Notes under the pieces: generated by a model | What the model was told of the DNA's origin: nothing | The model's database searches: none | The model's input: the letters and a program-made list of their open reading frames with translations, nothing else | In this document: piece after piece, positions 25,862 through 34,486 of the stretch | Numbering within the stretch: the stretch's first letter is position 1 | Layout: each line of letters begins with the position of its first letter | NCBI GenBank assembly: GCA_965660625.1 | Contig: CBFIAR010000008.1 | Coordinates: 82,096-146,095 of the forward strand | Length of the DNA stretch: 64,000 nt | Reading direction: 5' to 3' | DNA from: Glaciecola sp965660625 | GTDB taxonomy: Bacteria > Pseudomonadota > Gammaproteobacteria > Enterobacterales > Alteromonadaceae | Position numbers and translations under genes: made by a program

Positions 25862-26812
25862 TCAGTGTTGTATGTACACATCAAATCTGTGCTTTTTCGA
25901 TTCGATTGCCGTGTTAGGTTTTCGTCCAGACGCAAGTTGAATAGGTTCGGCATAACTCGGTCTTTTCACTACGACCCGCTTACCTGCATAGTTCAATGCA
26001 ACTTCTAATAATCTTGCACTGTCCATATCAGCACCCAACAGTTGTTGAAAGGCGCGCATTTCTTTTTTAACTAGTGCTGATTTCTTCTTATGCGGGAACA
26101 TTGGATCAAGATAAATAACATCTGCGAGGACTTGTGTATCATTTTTTGCCCCCCTACTTACAAGATAGTCTGTCGCATCAGTTTTGACCAGCACTAGTCT
26201 TTTAGATAATTTCGCAATGCCATCAATACGTTTGAGTGCGTCTTCTAACAGAGCTGCAATAACTGGACTGCGTTCAAGCATAGTGACATGCGCTCCAACG
26301 CTCGCCATCACAAAACTGTCGTTACCCATTCCGGCAGTGCAGTCGATGACAGAAAGTGCATCTTTACCCTTCATGCCAATTGCTTTAGCTAAAGCCTCAT
26401 TGCGACCACCGCCATGCTGCTTGCGATAATTGAGTGCAGCCGAATTAAAATCAACTATGATGTCGCTCCAGCTCGGTTCATTACTCAAGCGTAAGGCAAG
26501 ACCCTCTGTTGTGTATACCAACTGCCATTCACTCACCTCGTCTGAAGCAGAAGTTACTGTGTCGTTTTTGCTATTGTTCTTAGTTGTTTTATATCTTTTT
26601 TTGCTTGCGCTTTTGTTTTTTGCTACAGCACTATTCGGTCTTTTTAGAGCAGCATTCGGCCAGCGCTTTACGATCGGAAAACCCGTTTCTGCTGACAGTT
26701 TTTTAGCATCTTCTTGAGGTGAAATACGGTCTTTATCTTCAATAAGAATGACCATTCCTATACGATTAGCATGCGCTATTTTATCATTCGACGTAGTATC
26801 AAGATCAGGCAT
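25862..26812 (-). CDS. rsmJ: 16S rRNA (guanine(1516)-N(2))-methyltransferase
   Basis: The core is RsmJ (DUF548): HGGGRNEALAKAIGMKG, the SAM-binding DCTAGMGNDSFVMASVGAHVTMLERSPV, the motif YLDPMFPHKKKSALVKKEMRAFQ and the ending KKHRFDVYIQH. The ATG at 26812 has GAGGAG seven bases upstream; the ATG two codons earlier is too close to it. The protein is about 316 residues against about 250 in E. coli. The extra length is an N-terminal extension and a Lys/Ser/Asn-rich insert at about residues 52-94, likely a disordered RNA-contacting linker. It overlaps the 3' end of recG by eight bases. Confidence 0.92.
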   Translation of the reverse strand: MPDLDTTSNDKIAHANRIGMVILIEDKDRISPQEDAKKLSAETGFPIVKRWPNAALKRPNSAVAKNKSASKKRYKTTKNNSKNDTVTSASDEVSEWQLVYTTEGLALRLSNEPSWSDIIVDFNSAALNYRKQHGGGRNEALAKAIGMKGKDALSVIDCTAGMGNDSFVMASVGAHVTMLERSPVIAALLEDALKRIDGIAKLSKRLVLVKTDATDYLVSRGAKNDTQVLADVIYLDPMFPHKKKSALVKKEMRAFQQLLGADMDSARLLEVALNYAGKRVVVKRPSYAEPIQLASGRKPNTAIESKKHRFDVYIQH

Positions 26813-28880
26813 TTCCATACTCCTCTTTATACGCTAACCACCTATTGATAAGCGCTTGGGAATTGCTCGGATATTCACGCCATACGTATTCCGCCATACT
26901 TTTAATATCAGGTATCAGCGCTGCATCGCGTATTAAATCGGCTATTTTTAGGTCGGCGATCCCCGTTTGTTTAGTGCCCAGCATTTCACCAGGACCACGA
27001 ATTTCTAAATCCTTCTCTGCAATATAAAAACCATCGCTTGATTCACGTAATACACCCAGACGTTTATTCGCAGTTTTGGATAAGGGTCCCGAGTACATTA
27101 ATACGCAATGACTTTCAACCGAACCGCGCCCTACCCGACCGCGCAGCTGATGCAATTGTGCCAAGCCCAAGCGTTCCGGGTTTTCGATAATCATCAAACT
27201 AGCGTTTGGTACATCAACACCCACTTCAATTACGGTGGTTGCTACTAACAAATCAAGTTTGCCCTGCTTAAAATCATCCATCACTTGTTGTTTTTCTGCG
27301 GACTTAAGTCGACCGTGAACCAAGCCAACCTTTAGCTCGGTTAGCAGAGTTCTTAGTGCTACTGCTGTATCTTCAGCTGCTTGACACTGCAATACTTCGG
27401 ACTCATCAATAAGTGTGCACACCCAGTAAATTTGGCGTTTTTGCTCAATCGCGGCTTTACGCACCCGTTCAATCACGTCGGCACGTCGACTGTCCGGTAA
27501 CACAACGGTGGTGACAGGCGTTCTGCCCGGAGGCAACTCATCAATAATCGAGGTATCTAAATCGGCATAGGCTGTCATTGCCAATGTGCGAGGAATTGGC
27601 GTTGCTGTCATAATTAGCTGATGCGGATATCTACCTAATTTTTCACCTTTTTTACGCAGAGATAAGCGTTGATGCACACCAAAACGATGCTGCTCATCAA
27701 CAATCACCATTGCAAGGTTCTTATATTCCACTAACTCTTGAAATATTGCGTGAGTGCCCACCAGCATTTGAATATTCCCCAGTACTAATTGCTCAAGCGT
27801 CTCGGTTCTTGCTTTACCCTTTAGTTTGCCCGCTAACCAGCCGACAGTGATACCGAGCGGAGTTAACCAATCGCTAAAATTACGCGCATGTTGTTCTGCT
27901 AATAATTCTGTTGGCGCCATTAGAGCAACTTGAAAACCAGCGCTAATGGCAGATAGTGAACTGAGTGCTGCAACTAAGGTTTTACCCGAGCCAACATCTC
28001 CCTGCACTAAACGCATCATCGGCTGAGTGCGCTGCATGTCTTGTTCAATTTCCGCTACGACTCGCGCTTGTGCGTCGGTTGGTGAGAAAGGTAAAGTAGC
28101 GAGAAATTTTTTCTTTAACGCTTCATCTGTACGCACGGCAATACCGGGCTCTGACTTCGATTGTGAGCGCATCTTTAACATGCTTAAATGGTGTGCCAAC
28201 AACTCCTCAATCACTAAACGTTTTTGCGCTGGGTGTATGCCTTCTTCTAAATCTTCAATCACAATATCAGGAGACGGCCGGTGCACTAAATGCAGCGCTT
28301 CTGTTAACGACAACTGGTGCTCGTACAAACCATCGGGGAGTAGTTCTAGCAATGCGCCTTTGTCTAACTGCTTTAAAGATTGTTCTGTTAAGTTGCGCAA
28401 CGTGAGTTGTTTGACGCCTTCGGTTGTCGGATAAACAGGCGTAAGCGATTCCTCTAACTGGCTATTCTCGGGGTCATCCACAATGTTATATTCTGGATGC
28501 ATCATTTCTAGATTGGCTTTACCCGTGCGAACTTCACCGAAAGCCCGAATGATATTGCCTATAGCGAGTGACTTAGTTTGAGCAGCCGAAAAGTGGAAGA
28601 AGCGCAAAGTAATAGAGCCGCTGCCGTCACTCACTTTAACCAGCAACATGCGCCGTTTGCCGTATTGAATATCGGCTGACATAATTTCGCCTTGGATAGA
28701 CACATGCAAGTACGCGTGCAGATCGGCAATAGGATAGAGCCGCGTGCGATCTTCGTATCTCGCGGGTAGGTGAAAAATCACGTCCTGTAATGTAAGCAGC
28801 CCGAGTTTTTTTAGCTTTTCAGCAACTTTCGCTCCAACACCTTTAAGCGTGGTAACTGGGGTATCAGCCAGTGAGTTCAT
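26805..28880 (-). CDS. recG: ATP-dependent DNA helicase RecG
   Basis: Start set at 28880 to match the usual RecG N-terminus (MNSLADTPVTTLKGVGAKVA), giving 691 residues, close to E. coli (693). The wedge/OB domain is near residues 45-180. The helicase core has Walker A LVQGDVGSGKTLVAALS, the DExH-type IVDEQHRFGVHQR, TATPIPRTLAMTAYADLD, and the motif VI region QLHQLRGRVGRGSVESHC. RecG remodels stalled replication forks and branched DNA. It is part of the spoT-ridA-trmH-recG-rsmJ series, 225 bases after trmH. Confidence 0.97.
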   Translation of the reverse strand: MNSLADTPVTTLKGVGAKVAEKLKKLGLLTLQDVIFHLPARYEDRTRLYPIADLHAYLHVSIQGEIMSADIQYGKRRMLLVKVSDGSGSITLRFFHFSAAQTKSLAIGNIIRAFGEVRTGKANLEMMHPEYNIVDDPENSQLEESLTPVYPTTEGVKQLTLRNLTEQSLKQLDKGALLELLPDGLYEHQLSLTEALHLVHRPSPDIVIEDLEEGIHPAQKRLVIEELLAHHLSMLKMRSQSKSEPGIAVRTDEALKKKFLATLPFSPTDAQARVVAEIEQDMQRTQPMMRLVQGDVGSGKTLVAALSSLSAISAGFQVALMAPTELLAEQHARNFSDWLTPLGITVGWLAGKLKGKARTETLEQLVLGNIQMLVGTHAIFQELVEYKNLAMVIVDEQHRFGVHQRLSLRKKGEKLGRYPHQLIMTATPIPRTLAMTAYADLDTSIIDELPPGRTPVTTVVLPDSRRADVIERVRKAAIEQKRQIYWVCTLIDESEVLQCQAAEDTAVALRTLLTELKVGLVHGRLKSAEKQQVMDDFKQGKLDLLVATTVIEVGVDVPNASLMIIENPERLGLAQLHQLRGRVGRGSVESHCVLMYSGPLSKTANKRLGVLRESSDGFYIAEKDLEIRGPGEMLGTKQTGIADLKIADLIRDAALIPDIKSMAEYVWREYPSNSQALINRWLAYKEEYGNA

Positions 28881-29104
28881 TTCATAGTATTCTTTATTAT
28901 TATTGATGTTGAACTGATATCTAAACTTTACCAGACCTTCGAAATTAAGCCACCTGTTCAATGGTTCAATTTCTTCTGTGATTTGCGCAGGCAAATAAAC
29001 GGTTTACCGTGTTCCAGGAGCTTTAAAGGCCTGATTTATTCGATTTTATTTTAATTGCAGCGATAGAGGAGGCTATTTTTTCAGTGACTTTTGTAAAGTT
29101 TTCC

Positions 29105-29803
29105 TCAGTTTTCTTTTGAGAATTGCAGCGCCTTCCACCACGCTGCGTCAGCCTGAATGTTCCCTTTCTCATCGATATAGGGAAAAGGCAGGTTTCTGCG
29201 CTTACATTCTTTGAAAAGAAAAGGAAAACCGCCTTTAAACAACATATCTTGGCACTCTTCCTCATCCAAACTTTGAGTTTCATACATACCCGCTGCTTGA
29301 CGCTGACGCTGCGCTTCATACATAACTGTTGCGGCAGCAACCGAGACATTTAGTGATTGCACCATACCAACCATTGGCACAACAATAGAATGGTCTGCTA
29401 ATGCAATCGCATCAGCCGTTGCACCCGTCTTTTCTTGGCCGAGCAAAACGGCAGTAGGTTTGGTGTAATCAATTTCGCGAAAATCGCTGGCTTGTTCATC
29501 TAAATGCGTTACCAATACCTGCATACCTTGCTGTTTAAAGCAGACGACCGCGTCCTGTATGGTCTTATGGAGCTGTGTTTTCACCCAAACGTGACTGCCC
29601 ATTGCTGTGCATTTACGGAGGTTTGCAGATTCATCCCAAACAGCGTGAACTTTATGCACACCGACGGCATCGCATGTGCGAATAACTGCAGAAACGTTAT
29701 GAGGTTTGGTGACCTCTTCCATACAGACAGTAAGATCGGCTTGCCTCATTTTCAGTAAGAGACGAATGCGGTTATAACGTTCCGTCGACATGCTTTGATT
29801 CAT
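29105..29803 (-). CDS. trmH: tRNA (guanosine(18)-2'-O)-methyltransferase
   Basis: A 232-residue SPOUT enzyme: RQADLTVCMEEVTKPHNVSAVIRTCDAVGVHKVHAVW, then VLLGQEKTGATADAIALADHSIVVPMVGMVQSLNVSVAAATVMYEAQRQRQ, the trefoil-knot SAM site. The C-terminal helical extension of TrmH is present. It methylates the ribose of G18 in tRNA D-loops. It lies 17 bases after ridA. The ATG at 29791 (MSTERYNR) is an alternative start that fits the family length better. Confidence 0.96.
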   Translation of the reverse strand: MNQSMSTERYNRIRLLLKMRQADLTVCMEEVTKPHNVSAVIRTCDAVGVHKVHAVWDESANLRKCTAMGSHVWVKTQLHKTIQDAVVCFKQQGMQVLVTHLDEQASDFREIDYTKPTAVLLGQEKTGATADAIALADHSIVVPMVGMVQSLNVSVAAATVMYEAQRQRQAAGMYETQSLDEEECQDMLFKGGFPFLFKECKRRNLPFPYIDEKGNIQADAAWWKALQFSKEN

Positions 29804-29820
29804 AATACTGTCTCACGCTG

Positions 29821-30207
29821 CTATTCAGGTAGCACCATGACACCATCAATTTCGATTTGAGCTCCCTTCGGCAACTGGGAAACACCAATAGCGGCACGGG
29901 CCGGATACGGCTGTTTAAAGTACTTTGCCATAATTTCATTTACGGTTGCAAAGTGTCCTAAGTCGATTAAAAATATATTCACCTTAACCAAGTGTGAAGT
30001 ATCGCCACCCGCAGCAGTGCATACCGCCGTTAAATTTTCGAATACTTGCACAGCTTGCTCAGTGAAGTCGTCTGAAATGATTTCCATAGTGCTAGGGACT
30101 AAGGGAATTTGACCCGATAAATACACCGTTGTGCCAGCTTTAACTGCTTGGCTGTAGGTGCCGATAGCGGCAGGTGCGTCGTCGGTCTGGATAATAGACT
30201 TAGGCAT
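29821..30207 (-). CDS. ridA: 2-iminobutanoate/2-iminopropanoate deaminase
   Basis: A 128-residue RidA protein: IIQTDDAPAAIGTYSQAVKAG, YLSGQIPLVPSTMEI, NIFLIDLGHFATVNEIMAKYF and the catalytic Arg in YPARAAIGVSQLPKGAQIEIDG. It hydrolyses reactive enamine/imine products of PLP enzymes such as threonine dehydratase. The gene sits between spoT and trmH with short gaps (24 and 17 bases), so it is probably co-transcribed with the stringent-response enzyme. Confidence 0.96.
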   Translation of the reverse strand: MPKSIIQTDDAPAAIGTYSQAVKAGTTVYLSGQIPLVPSTMEIISDDFTEQAVQVFENLTAVCTAAGGDTSHLVKVNIFLIDLGHFATVNEIMAKYFKQPYPARAAIGVSQLPKGAQIEIDGVMVLPE

Positions 30208-30231
30208 TGAATTTTCCTTTATTTGAATGAG

Positions 30232-32343
30232 TTACTTTTGTTTATATTGGCTGTGCCGAGACACTTTTTGAAGTTCAGGCATGGCTCGTATTTTTCGCAT
30301 AATTTTGGCAAGGTGAATACGATTTTTAGTCGTAAGCTCTATGTCTATGATATAAATACTGTTTTCACGCTCTTCTGTTTGCAGATTGATAATGCTCGAC
30401 TCGCTGCTTGCAATGGTTCTGGTAAGAGACGCTAATGTATCCTGATGATTAAATAGCTCCAAACGCAGAGCAGCCTTGAATTCCCCATGAGGAACTTCGT
30501 CCCATTCCATCGGTAATACTCTCTGGGGCTCTTCTTTGCTTAGCTTACGAATATTAGTACATCCCGTCTGGTGAATAACAATACCGCGTCCGGGTGATAA
30601 AATAGCAACCACTTCGTCATCTGGAATAGGATGGCAGCAACGAGAATAATGCACTAATAAACCTTCTGTACCGCGTATGGCGACGTGTGATTTTTTATCT
30701 AGAATTTCACTACTTTCGCCGACTAAACGACGGGCAACAATGGCACTAAGTTCATTGCCCATACCAATATTCGACAGCAAATCCTCGAAGCTGTCGTACT
30801 TAGTTTCCTTGACGACACGGTCAATCTCAGCTGGCGAAATTTCGTCTAACTTAATCAAGCCTAGCGCGTGACGCAACAAACGGTTACCCATGCTAACAGC
30901 ATCTTCCGTTTGTTGACGTTTGAGAAAGTGGCGGATATTACTGCGAGCACGCGCGCTGACAACAAAATTTAACCAATTAGCGTTGGGTTTTGCTCTCGGA
31001 GAAGTAATAATTTCAATACTTTGGCCATTTTCCAATGGCTTACTTAAAGAATAGTTGCGACGCTCTACCCTCGCTCCTACACAGGTATTGCCTACGTCAG
31101 AATGAACTGCATAAGCAAAGTCTACGGCGGTTGAACCCGTAGGCAATTCAATAATAGTGCCTTTGGGCGTAAAGACATAAATTTCGTCAGGAAATAAATC
31201 AGACTTTACGCTTTCAATAAATTCTGCGGATGTACTTGAACGCTGCTGCAACTCTAGTAATGACTGTATCCATTGGTTTGCGCGAAGTTGTGCGCTGGTG
31301 CCTTTGTCTGACGCCTTCTTATACAACCAGTGTGCAGCAACACCTCGATCAGCCATATGGTCCATTTCTGCAGTACGAATTTGTACTTCAACAGGAATGC
31401 CATGCGGACCAATCAGCGAGGTATGTAAGGATTGATATCCGTTAGTGCGCGGAATTGCGATATAATCTTTAAAACGGTTTTCAATTGGCTTGTACATACC
31501 GTGCATGGCGCCTAAAACTCGATAACAGTTGTCCACATTCTCAACAACCACTCGAAAGGCATAGATATCCATAACTTCTGTAAAAGAAAGCTCTTTATTT
31601 TTCATCTTGCGATAAATACTGTAAAGGTGCTTTTCACGCCCTAGTACTGTGCCTTGAATGCCATGTGAGGCTAAACGTTGGACTAATTCATTCTGCGTTT
31701 TTTCAATTATCTCTTTACGATTACCGCGAGCTTGATTTACCGCAGAGCGCAGCGCACGATGGCGCATGGGGTACATGGCCTGAAAACCCAGATCCTCAAG
31801 TTCATTTTTTATATCGTGAATACCCAAACGATGCGCTAAGGGAGAATAAATTTCGAGTGTTTCCAGCGCAATACGCCGACGCTTGTCAGGACGCAATGAA
31901 CCTAGCGTTCGCATGTTATGCGTGCGGTCAGCCAATTTGATTAAGATAACCCGAATGTCTTGCACCATCGCCATTAGCATCTTACGAAAATTTTCAGCTT
32001 GTGCTTCTTGTTTGCTACTAAATTGAAGTTTATCTAACTTACTAACGCCTTCAACTAATTCTGCCACGGTTTCGCCGAACGCCAGGCTTAAATCGTCTTT
32101 GCTGTAATGCGTGTCTTCAATAACATCGTGCAGTAGCGCAGCCATTAAGGTTTCGTGGTCAAGATCCATATCAGCAAGAATACCGGCAACGGCAACGGGG
32201 TGGGTAATATAGGGGTCACCACTACTGCGACTTTGGCCATCGTGAGCATCGCGCGCAAGCACATAAGCCGCTTGAATATACTCGACTTGTTCTTGTGGTA
32301 AATATCTACTTACCTTTGCTTTTAAACCTTCAAATAAATACAC
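30232..32343 (-). CDS. spoT: bifunctional (p)ppGpp synthetase/hydrolase SpoT
   Basis: A GTG at 32343 is taken as start. It yields VYLFEGLKAKVSRYLPQEQV, matching the MYLFESL start of E. coli SpoT, and 703 residues against 702. Domains in order: the hydrolase HD domain (HPVAVAGILADMDLDHETLMAALLHDVIEDT), the synthetase (RFKDYIAIPRTNGYQSLHTSLIG, then VEVQIRTAEMDHMADRGVAAHW), TGS (IYVFTPKGTIIELPTGSTAVDFAYAVHSDVG), the helical and zinc/RIS region, and C-terminal ACT. It makes and destroys the alarmone that adjusts growth to starvation. Confidence 0.97.
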   Translation of the reverse strand: MYLFEGLKAKVSRYLPQEQVEYIQAAYVLARDAHDGQSRSSGDPYITHPVAVAGILADMDLDHETLMAALLHDVIEDTHYSKDDLSLAFGETVAELVEGVSKLDKLQFSSKQEAQAENFRKMLMAMVQDIRVILIKLADRTHNMRTLGSLRPDKRRRIALETLEIYSPLAHRLGIHDIKNELEDLGFQAMYPMRHRALRSAVNQARGNRKEIIEKTQNELVQRLASHGIQGTVLGREKHLYSIYRKMKNKELSFTEVMDIYAFRVVVENVDNCYRVLGAMHGMYKPIENRFKDYIAIPRTNGYQSLHTSLIGPHGIPVEVQIRTAEMDHMADRGVAAHWLYKKASDKGTSAQLRANQWIQSLLELQQRSSTSAEFIESVKSDLFPDEIYVFTPKGTIIELPTGSTAVDFAYAVHSDVGNTCVGARVERRNYSLSKPLENGQSIEIITSPRAKPNANWLNFVVSARARSNIRHFLKRQQTEDAVSMGNRLLRHALGLIKLDEISPAEIDRVVKETKYDSFEDLLSNIGMGNELSAIVARRLVGESSEILDKKSHVAIRGTEGLLVHYSRCCHPIPDDEVVAILSPGRGIVIHQTGCTNIRKLSKEEPQRVLPMEWDEVPHGEFKAALRLELFNHQDTLASLTRTIASSESSIINLQTEERENSIYIIDIELTTKNRIHLAKIMRKIRAMPELQKVSRHSQYKQK

Positions 32344-32419
32344 AATACACAGCTGATAATTAAAAAATGATAGAGAGCCAAGCGGGTAGAATACGGTTAT
32401 TTTCGAGCTTTGCAAACGC

Positions 32420-32446
32420 AAAAACGCCGATTTTCATCGACGTTTT
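32420..32446 (-). terminator. intrinsic terminator between rpoZ and spoT
   Basis: Read on the minus strand, AAAACGTCGAT-GAAA-ATCGGCGTTTTT forms an 8-bp stem with one G-U pair, a GAAA tetraloop and a U-run. It lies about 85 bases after the rpoZ stop and 77 bases before spoT. If it works, spoT depends on read-through or its own promoter, unlike a simple rpoZ-spoT operon. Confidence 0.75.
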
Positions 32447-32531
32447 ATATTAATTTTGCACTTTCAGCTCAAAAACTGAATTAAAGCGTCAATTTAACGT
32501 ACTAAAAGCACATTAACGTCGCATTTAATTG

Positions 32532-32804
32532 TTAGTTATCAGACAGAATGTTCGCTACTGAAGCAAACTCTGCTGCTTCTTGTTCGCGTTGATCATGCAA
32601 ATCTGATTGTTCTACTGTTTTAGCAGTCACCAAACCAAGCTCTATCTCACGCAGAGCGACTACTGTTGGCTTATCGTTACCCATATCGACTAATGGCGTT
32701 TTGCCTTCTGTGGCAATTTGTCTCGCGCGACGGGCTGCAACTAATACTAAATCGAATCTGTTGCCAATTTGGTTTACGGCGTCTTCAACTGTTACACGTG
32801 CCAT
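32532..32804 (-). CDS. rpoZ: DNA-directed RNA polymerase subunit omega
   Basis: The ATG at 32804 has GGAG seven bases upstream and starts the omega sequence MARVTVEDAVNQIGNRFDLV, followed by LVAARRARQIATEGKTPLV and KPTVVALREIELG; 90 residues in all. Omega helps RNA polymerase assembly and forms part of a ppGpp-binding site, which suits its place just before spoT. It follows gmk by about 105 bases, in which its own promoter would lie. Confidence 0.97.
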   Translation of the reverse strand: MARVTVEDAVNQIGNRFDLVLVAARRARQIATEGKTPLVDMGNDKPTVVALREIELGLVTAKTVEQSDLHDQREQEAAEFASVANILSDN

Positions 32805-32909
32805 GGGGTGCTCCGATAAAATCAATAGGTGTTTCAAAAAATGGTCGCGAAGTATACTGCAAAATAAGACCAAAGCATAGTTAATTAGTTTACTTTAGTG
32901 GCGATTCTC

Positions 32910-33581
32910 TTATTTTTTTGTCAACAACTCGGCAAACAAATGTTTATGCCGTACTTTTTGCTTTATCAAGTTCAGGCGCTGTGTCATAACGATCGCTTCA
33001 AACTCTTTGTGCGCAGTTTCTAACTGGTCATTTACAATTAGGTAATCAAATTCGTTGTAATGTGAAATTTCTGACTTTGCCTCTGCCATTCGTTTTGCAA
33101 TAGTCTCTTCAGAATCTTGCCCGCGTCCAGATAACCTTGCTTGCAGCGCTTCAACTGATGGAGGCAAAATAAAGATGCTTATCACCGAGGGATTCTGCGC
33201 CTTAACCTGACGCGCGCCCTGCCAGTCGATATCCAGAAACACGTCAATACCTTGCTGTAACTTATCGCTAATAGCTGCTTTCGAGGTACCGTAATAATTG
33301 CCGAAAACCTCAGCATGTTCATAAAAAGCGTCTTGATCAATCATCCTTTCAAACGCAGCGTGATCAACAAAGTAATATTCGACACCATTTTGCTCCCCCT
33401 TGCGAGGCGCGCGGGTAGTATGAGACACAGACAACTGCATACGCTGGTCATCGCTAGATTTGCTCAAAATTTCTTTAATTAATGTCGATTTACCTGCACC
33501 TGAGGGTGCAGCAACGATAAAAAGGTTACCTAAAGGTTGAGCGGACATTTCAAGCATATCGTTTGGGATGATTTCGGACAT
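32910..33581 (-). CDS. gmk: guanylate kinase
   Basis: A 223-residue kinase: P-loop FIVAAPSGAGKSTLIKEIL, the GMP-binding SHTTRAPRKGEQNGVEYYFVDH, then FLDIDWQGARQVK and IFILPPSVEALQARLSGRGQDSEETIAKRM. It converts GMP to GDP. The upstream start gives a 16-residue extension over E. coli; internal ATGs at 33557 and 33548 are alternatives, none with a clear ribosome-binding site. First gene of the gmk-rpoZ-spoT series. Confidence 0.95.
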   Translation of the reverse strand: MSEIIPNDMLEMSAQPLGNLFIVAAPSGAGKSTLIKEILSKSSDDQRMQLSVSHTTRAPRKGEQNGVEYYFVDHAAFERMIDQDAFYEHAEVFGNYYGTSKAAISDKLQQGIDVFLDIDWQGARQVKAQNPSVISIFILPPSVEALQARLSGRGQDSEETIAKRMAEAKSEISHYNEFDYLIVNDQLETAHKEFEAIVMTQRLNLIKQKVRHKHLFAELLTKK

Positions 33582-33670
33582 AATTATGAATTTTTGCTAA
33601 TTGATAGTGTTGCGATAATTAACAATGGTAGCATATGCTTAAGTAAAGTGTGCAAATAGGAAAACCTAAA

Positions 33671-33796
33671 ATGAAAGATGCTGATTACCATGAACTCATA
33701 GATACCCTCTTTATCTCTGTTGGAGAGGCTCTAGACGACTGTCAAGTTGATATAGATTATAAAGGTGAACCTTTAAAGCTCATCCTGCAAGGATAA
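33671..33796 (+). pseudogene. truncated CyaY (frataxin)-like ORF upstream of the hem genes
   Basis: A 41-residue ORF with AGGA ten bases before its ATG. It reads MKDADYHELIDTLFISVGEA, then LDDCQVDIDYKGEPLKLILQG. The first 30 residues follow the bacterial frataxin start (E/DYH-LAD-L---IEE-LDD---DIDYE), including the acidic iron-contact helix. The remaining two thirds of frataxin (about 105 residues normally), including the DGSKIIINRQ sheet, are missing. cyaY lies near hemC in many gammaproteobacteria, which supports the identification. The final codons also carry the ribosome-binding site of the esterase, so it may survive as a coupled leader ORF. Confidence 0.6.
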
Positions 33797-33800
33797 AAAA

Positions 33801-34472
33801 ATGACACAAGAATTATTGCCAAGCGTTGAAATCCAACCAAAAAGCGAGCACAAAGCGACAATCATCTGGCTGCATGGCTTAGGAGATTCCGGGAATGGTT
33901 TTGCGCCTATCGCACCTGAACTAAAGCTACCCGAAGAATTAGGTGTTAAATTTATTTTTCCACATGCGCCAATTCGCCCAGTGACCATTAATAACGGCAT
34001 GGAAATGCGTGCATGGTATGACATAAAGTCGATGGATATGGAATCACGCGCAGATCTTTCAGGTGTTATTGATTCATCGCAACGCATCGAGCAGCTGATT
34101 CGTGCTGAAATAGCGTCAGGCATTGATTCAAGTAAAATTATGCTGATAGGATTTTCGCAAGGGGGCGTAATTGCACTGCACTTAGGGACCAGATTTACAC
34201 AGCCACTAGCTGGCATTGTCGCGTTAAGCACTTACATGTGTGCGCCACACACTCTGAGCGCTGAAAAATCGGCGGAGAATCAGAATACGCCCGTATTGTT
34301 TGCTCACGGCCAACAAGATGAAGTGGTTCCTTTACTCCTTGGCAATGCAGCATTTCAAACAATGAAAGAGAACGGCTATCAGGTTGAATGGAAAGAATAT
34401 ATGATGCAGCATAATGTTTGTATGCCCGAGATTGTCGATATTTCGGCATTTATTCAAGCAAAACTGGCTTAA
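33801..34472 (+). CDS. carboxylesterase/phospholipase-type alpha/beta hydrolase
   Basis: A 223-residue protein of the carboxylesterase-2/acyl-protein thioesterase family. It has ATIIWLHGLGDSGNGFAPIAPEL for the oxyanion region, the nucleophile motif IGFSQGGVIALHLG, the Asp in FAHGQQDEVVPL and the His in YMMQHNVCMPE. No signal peptide. It hydrolyses short acyl esters or thioesters; the natural substrate is unknown. It begins four bases after the cyaY-like ORF and is followed closely by hemC, so all may share a transcript. Confidence 0.92.
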   Translation: MTQELLPSVEIQPKSEHKATIIWLHGLGDSGNGFAPIAPELKLPEELGVKFIFPHAPIRPVTINNGMEMRAWYDIKSMDMESRADLSGVIDSSQRIEQLIRAEIASGIDSSKIMLIGFSQGGVIALHLGTRFTQPLAGIVALSTYMCAPHTLSAEKSAENQNTPVLFAHGQQDEVVPLLLGNAAFQTMKENGYQVEWKEYMMQHNVCMPEIVDISAFIQAKLA

Positions 34473-34486
34473 ACCAAATACAACAG

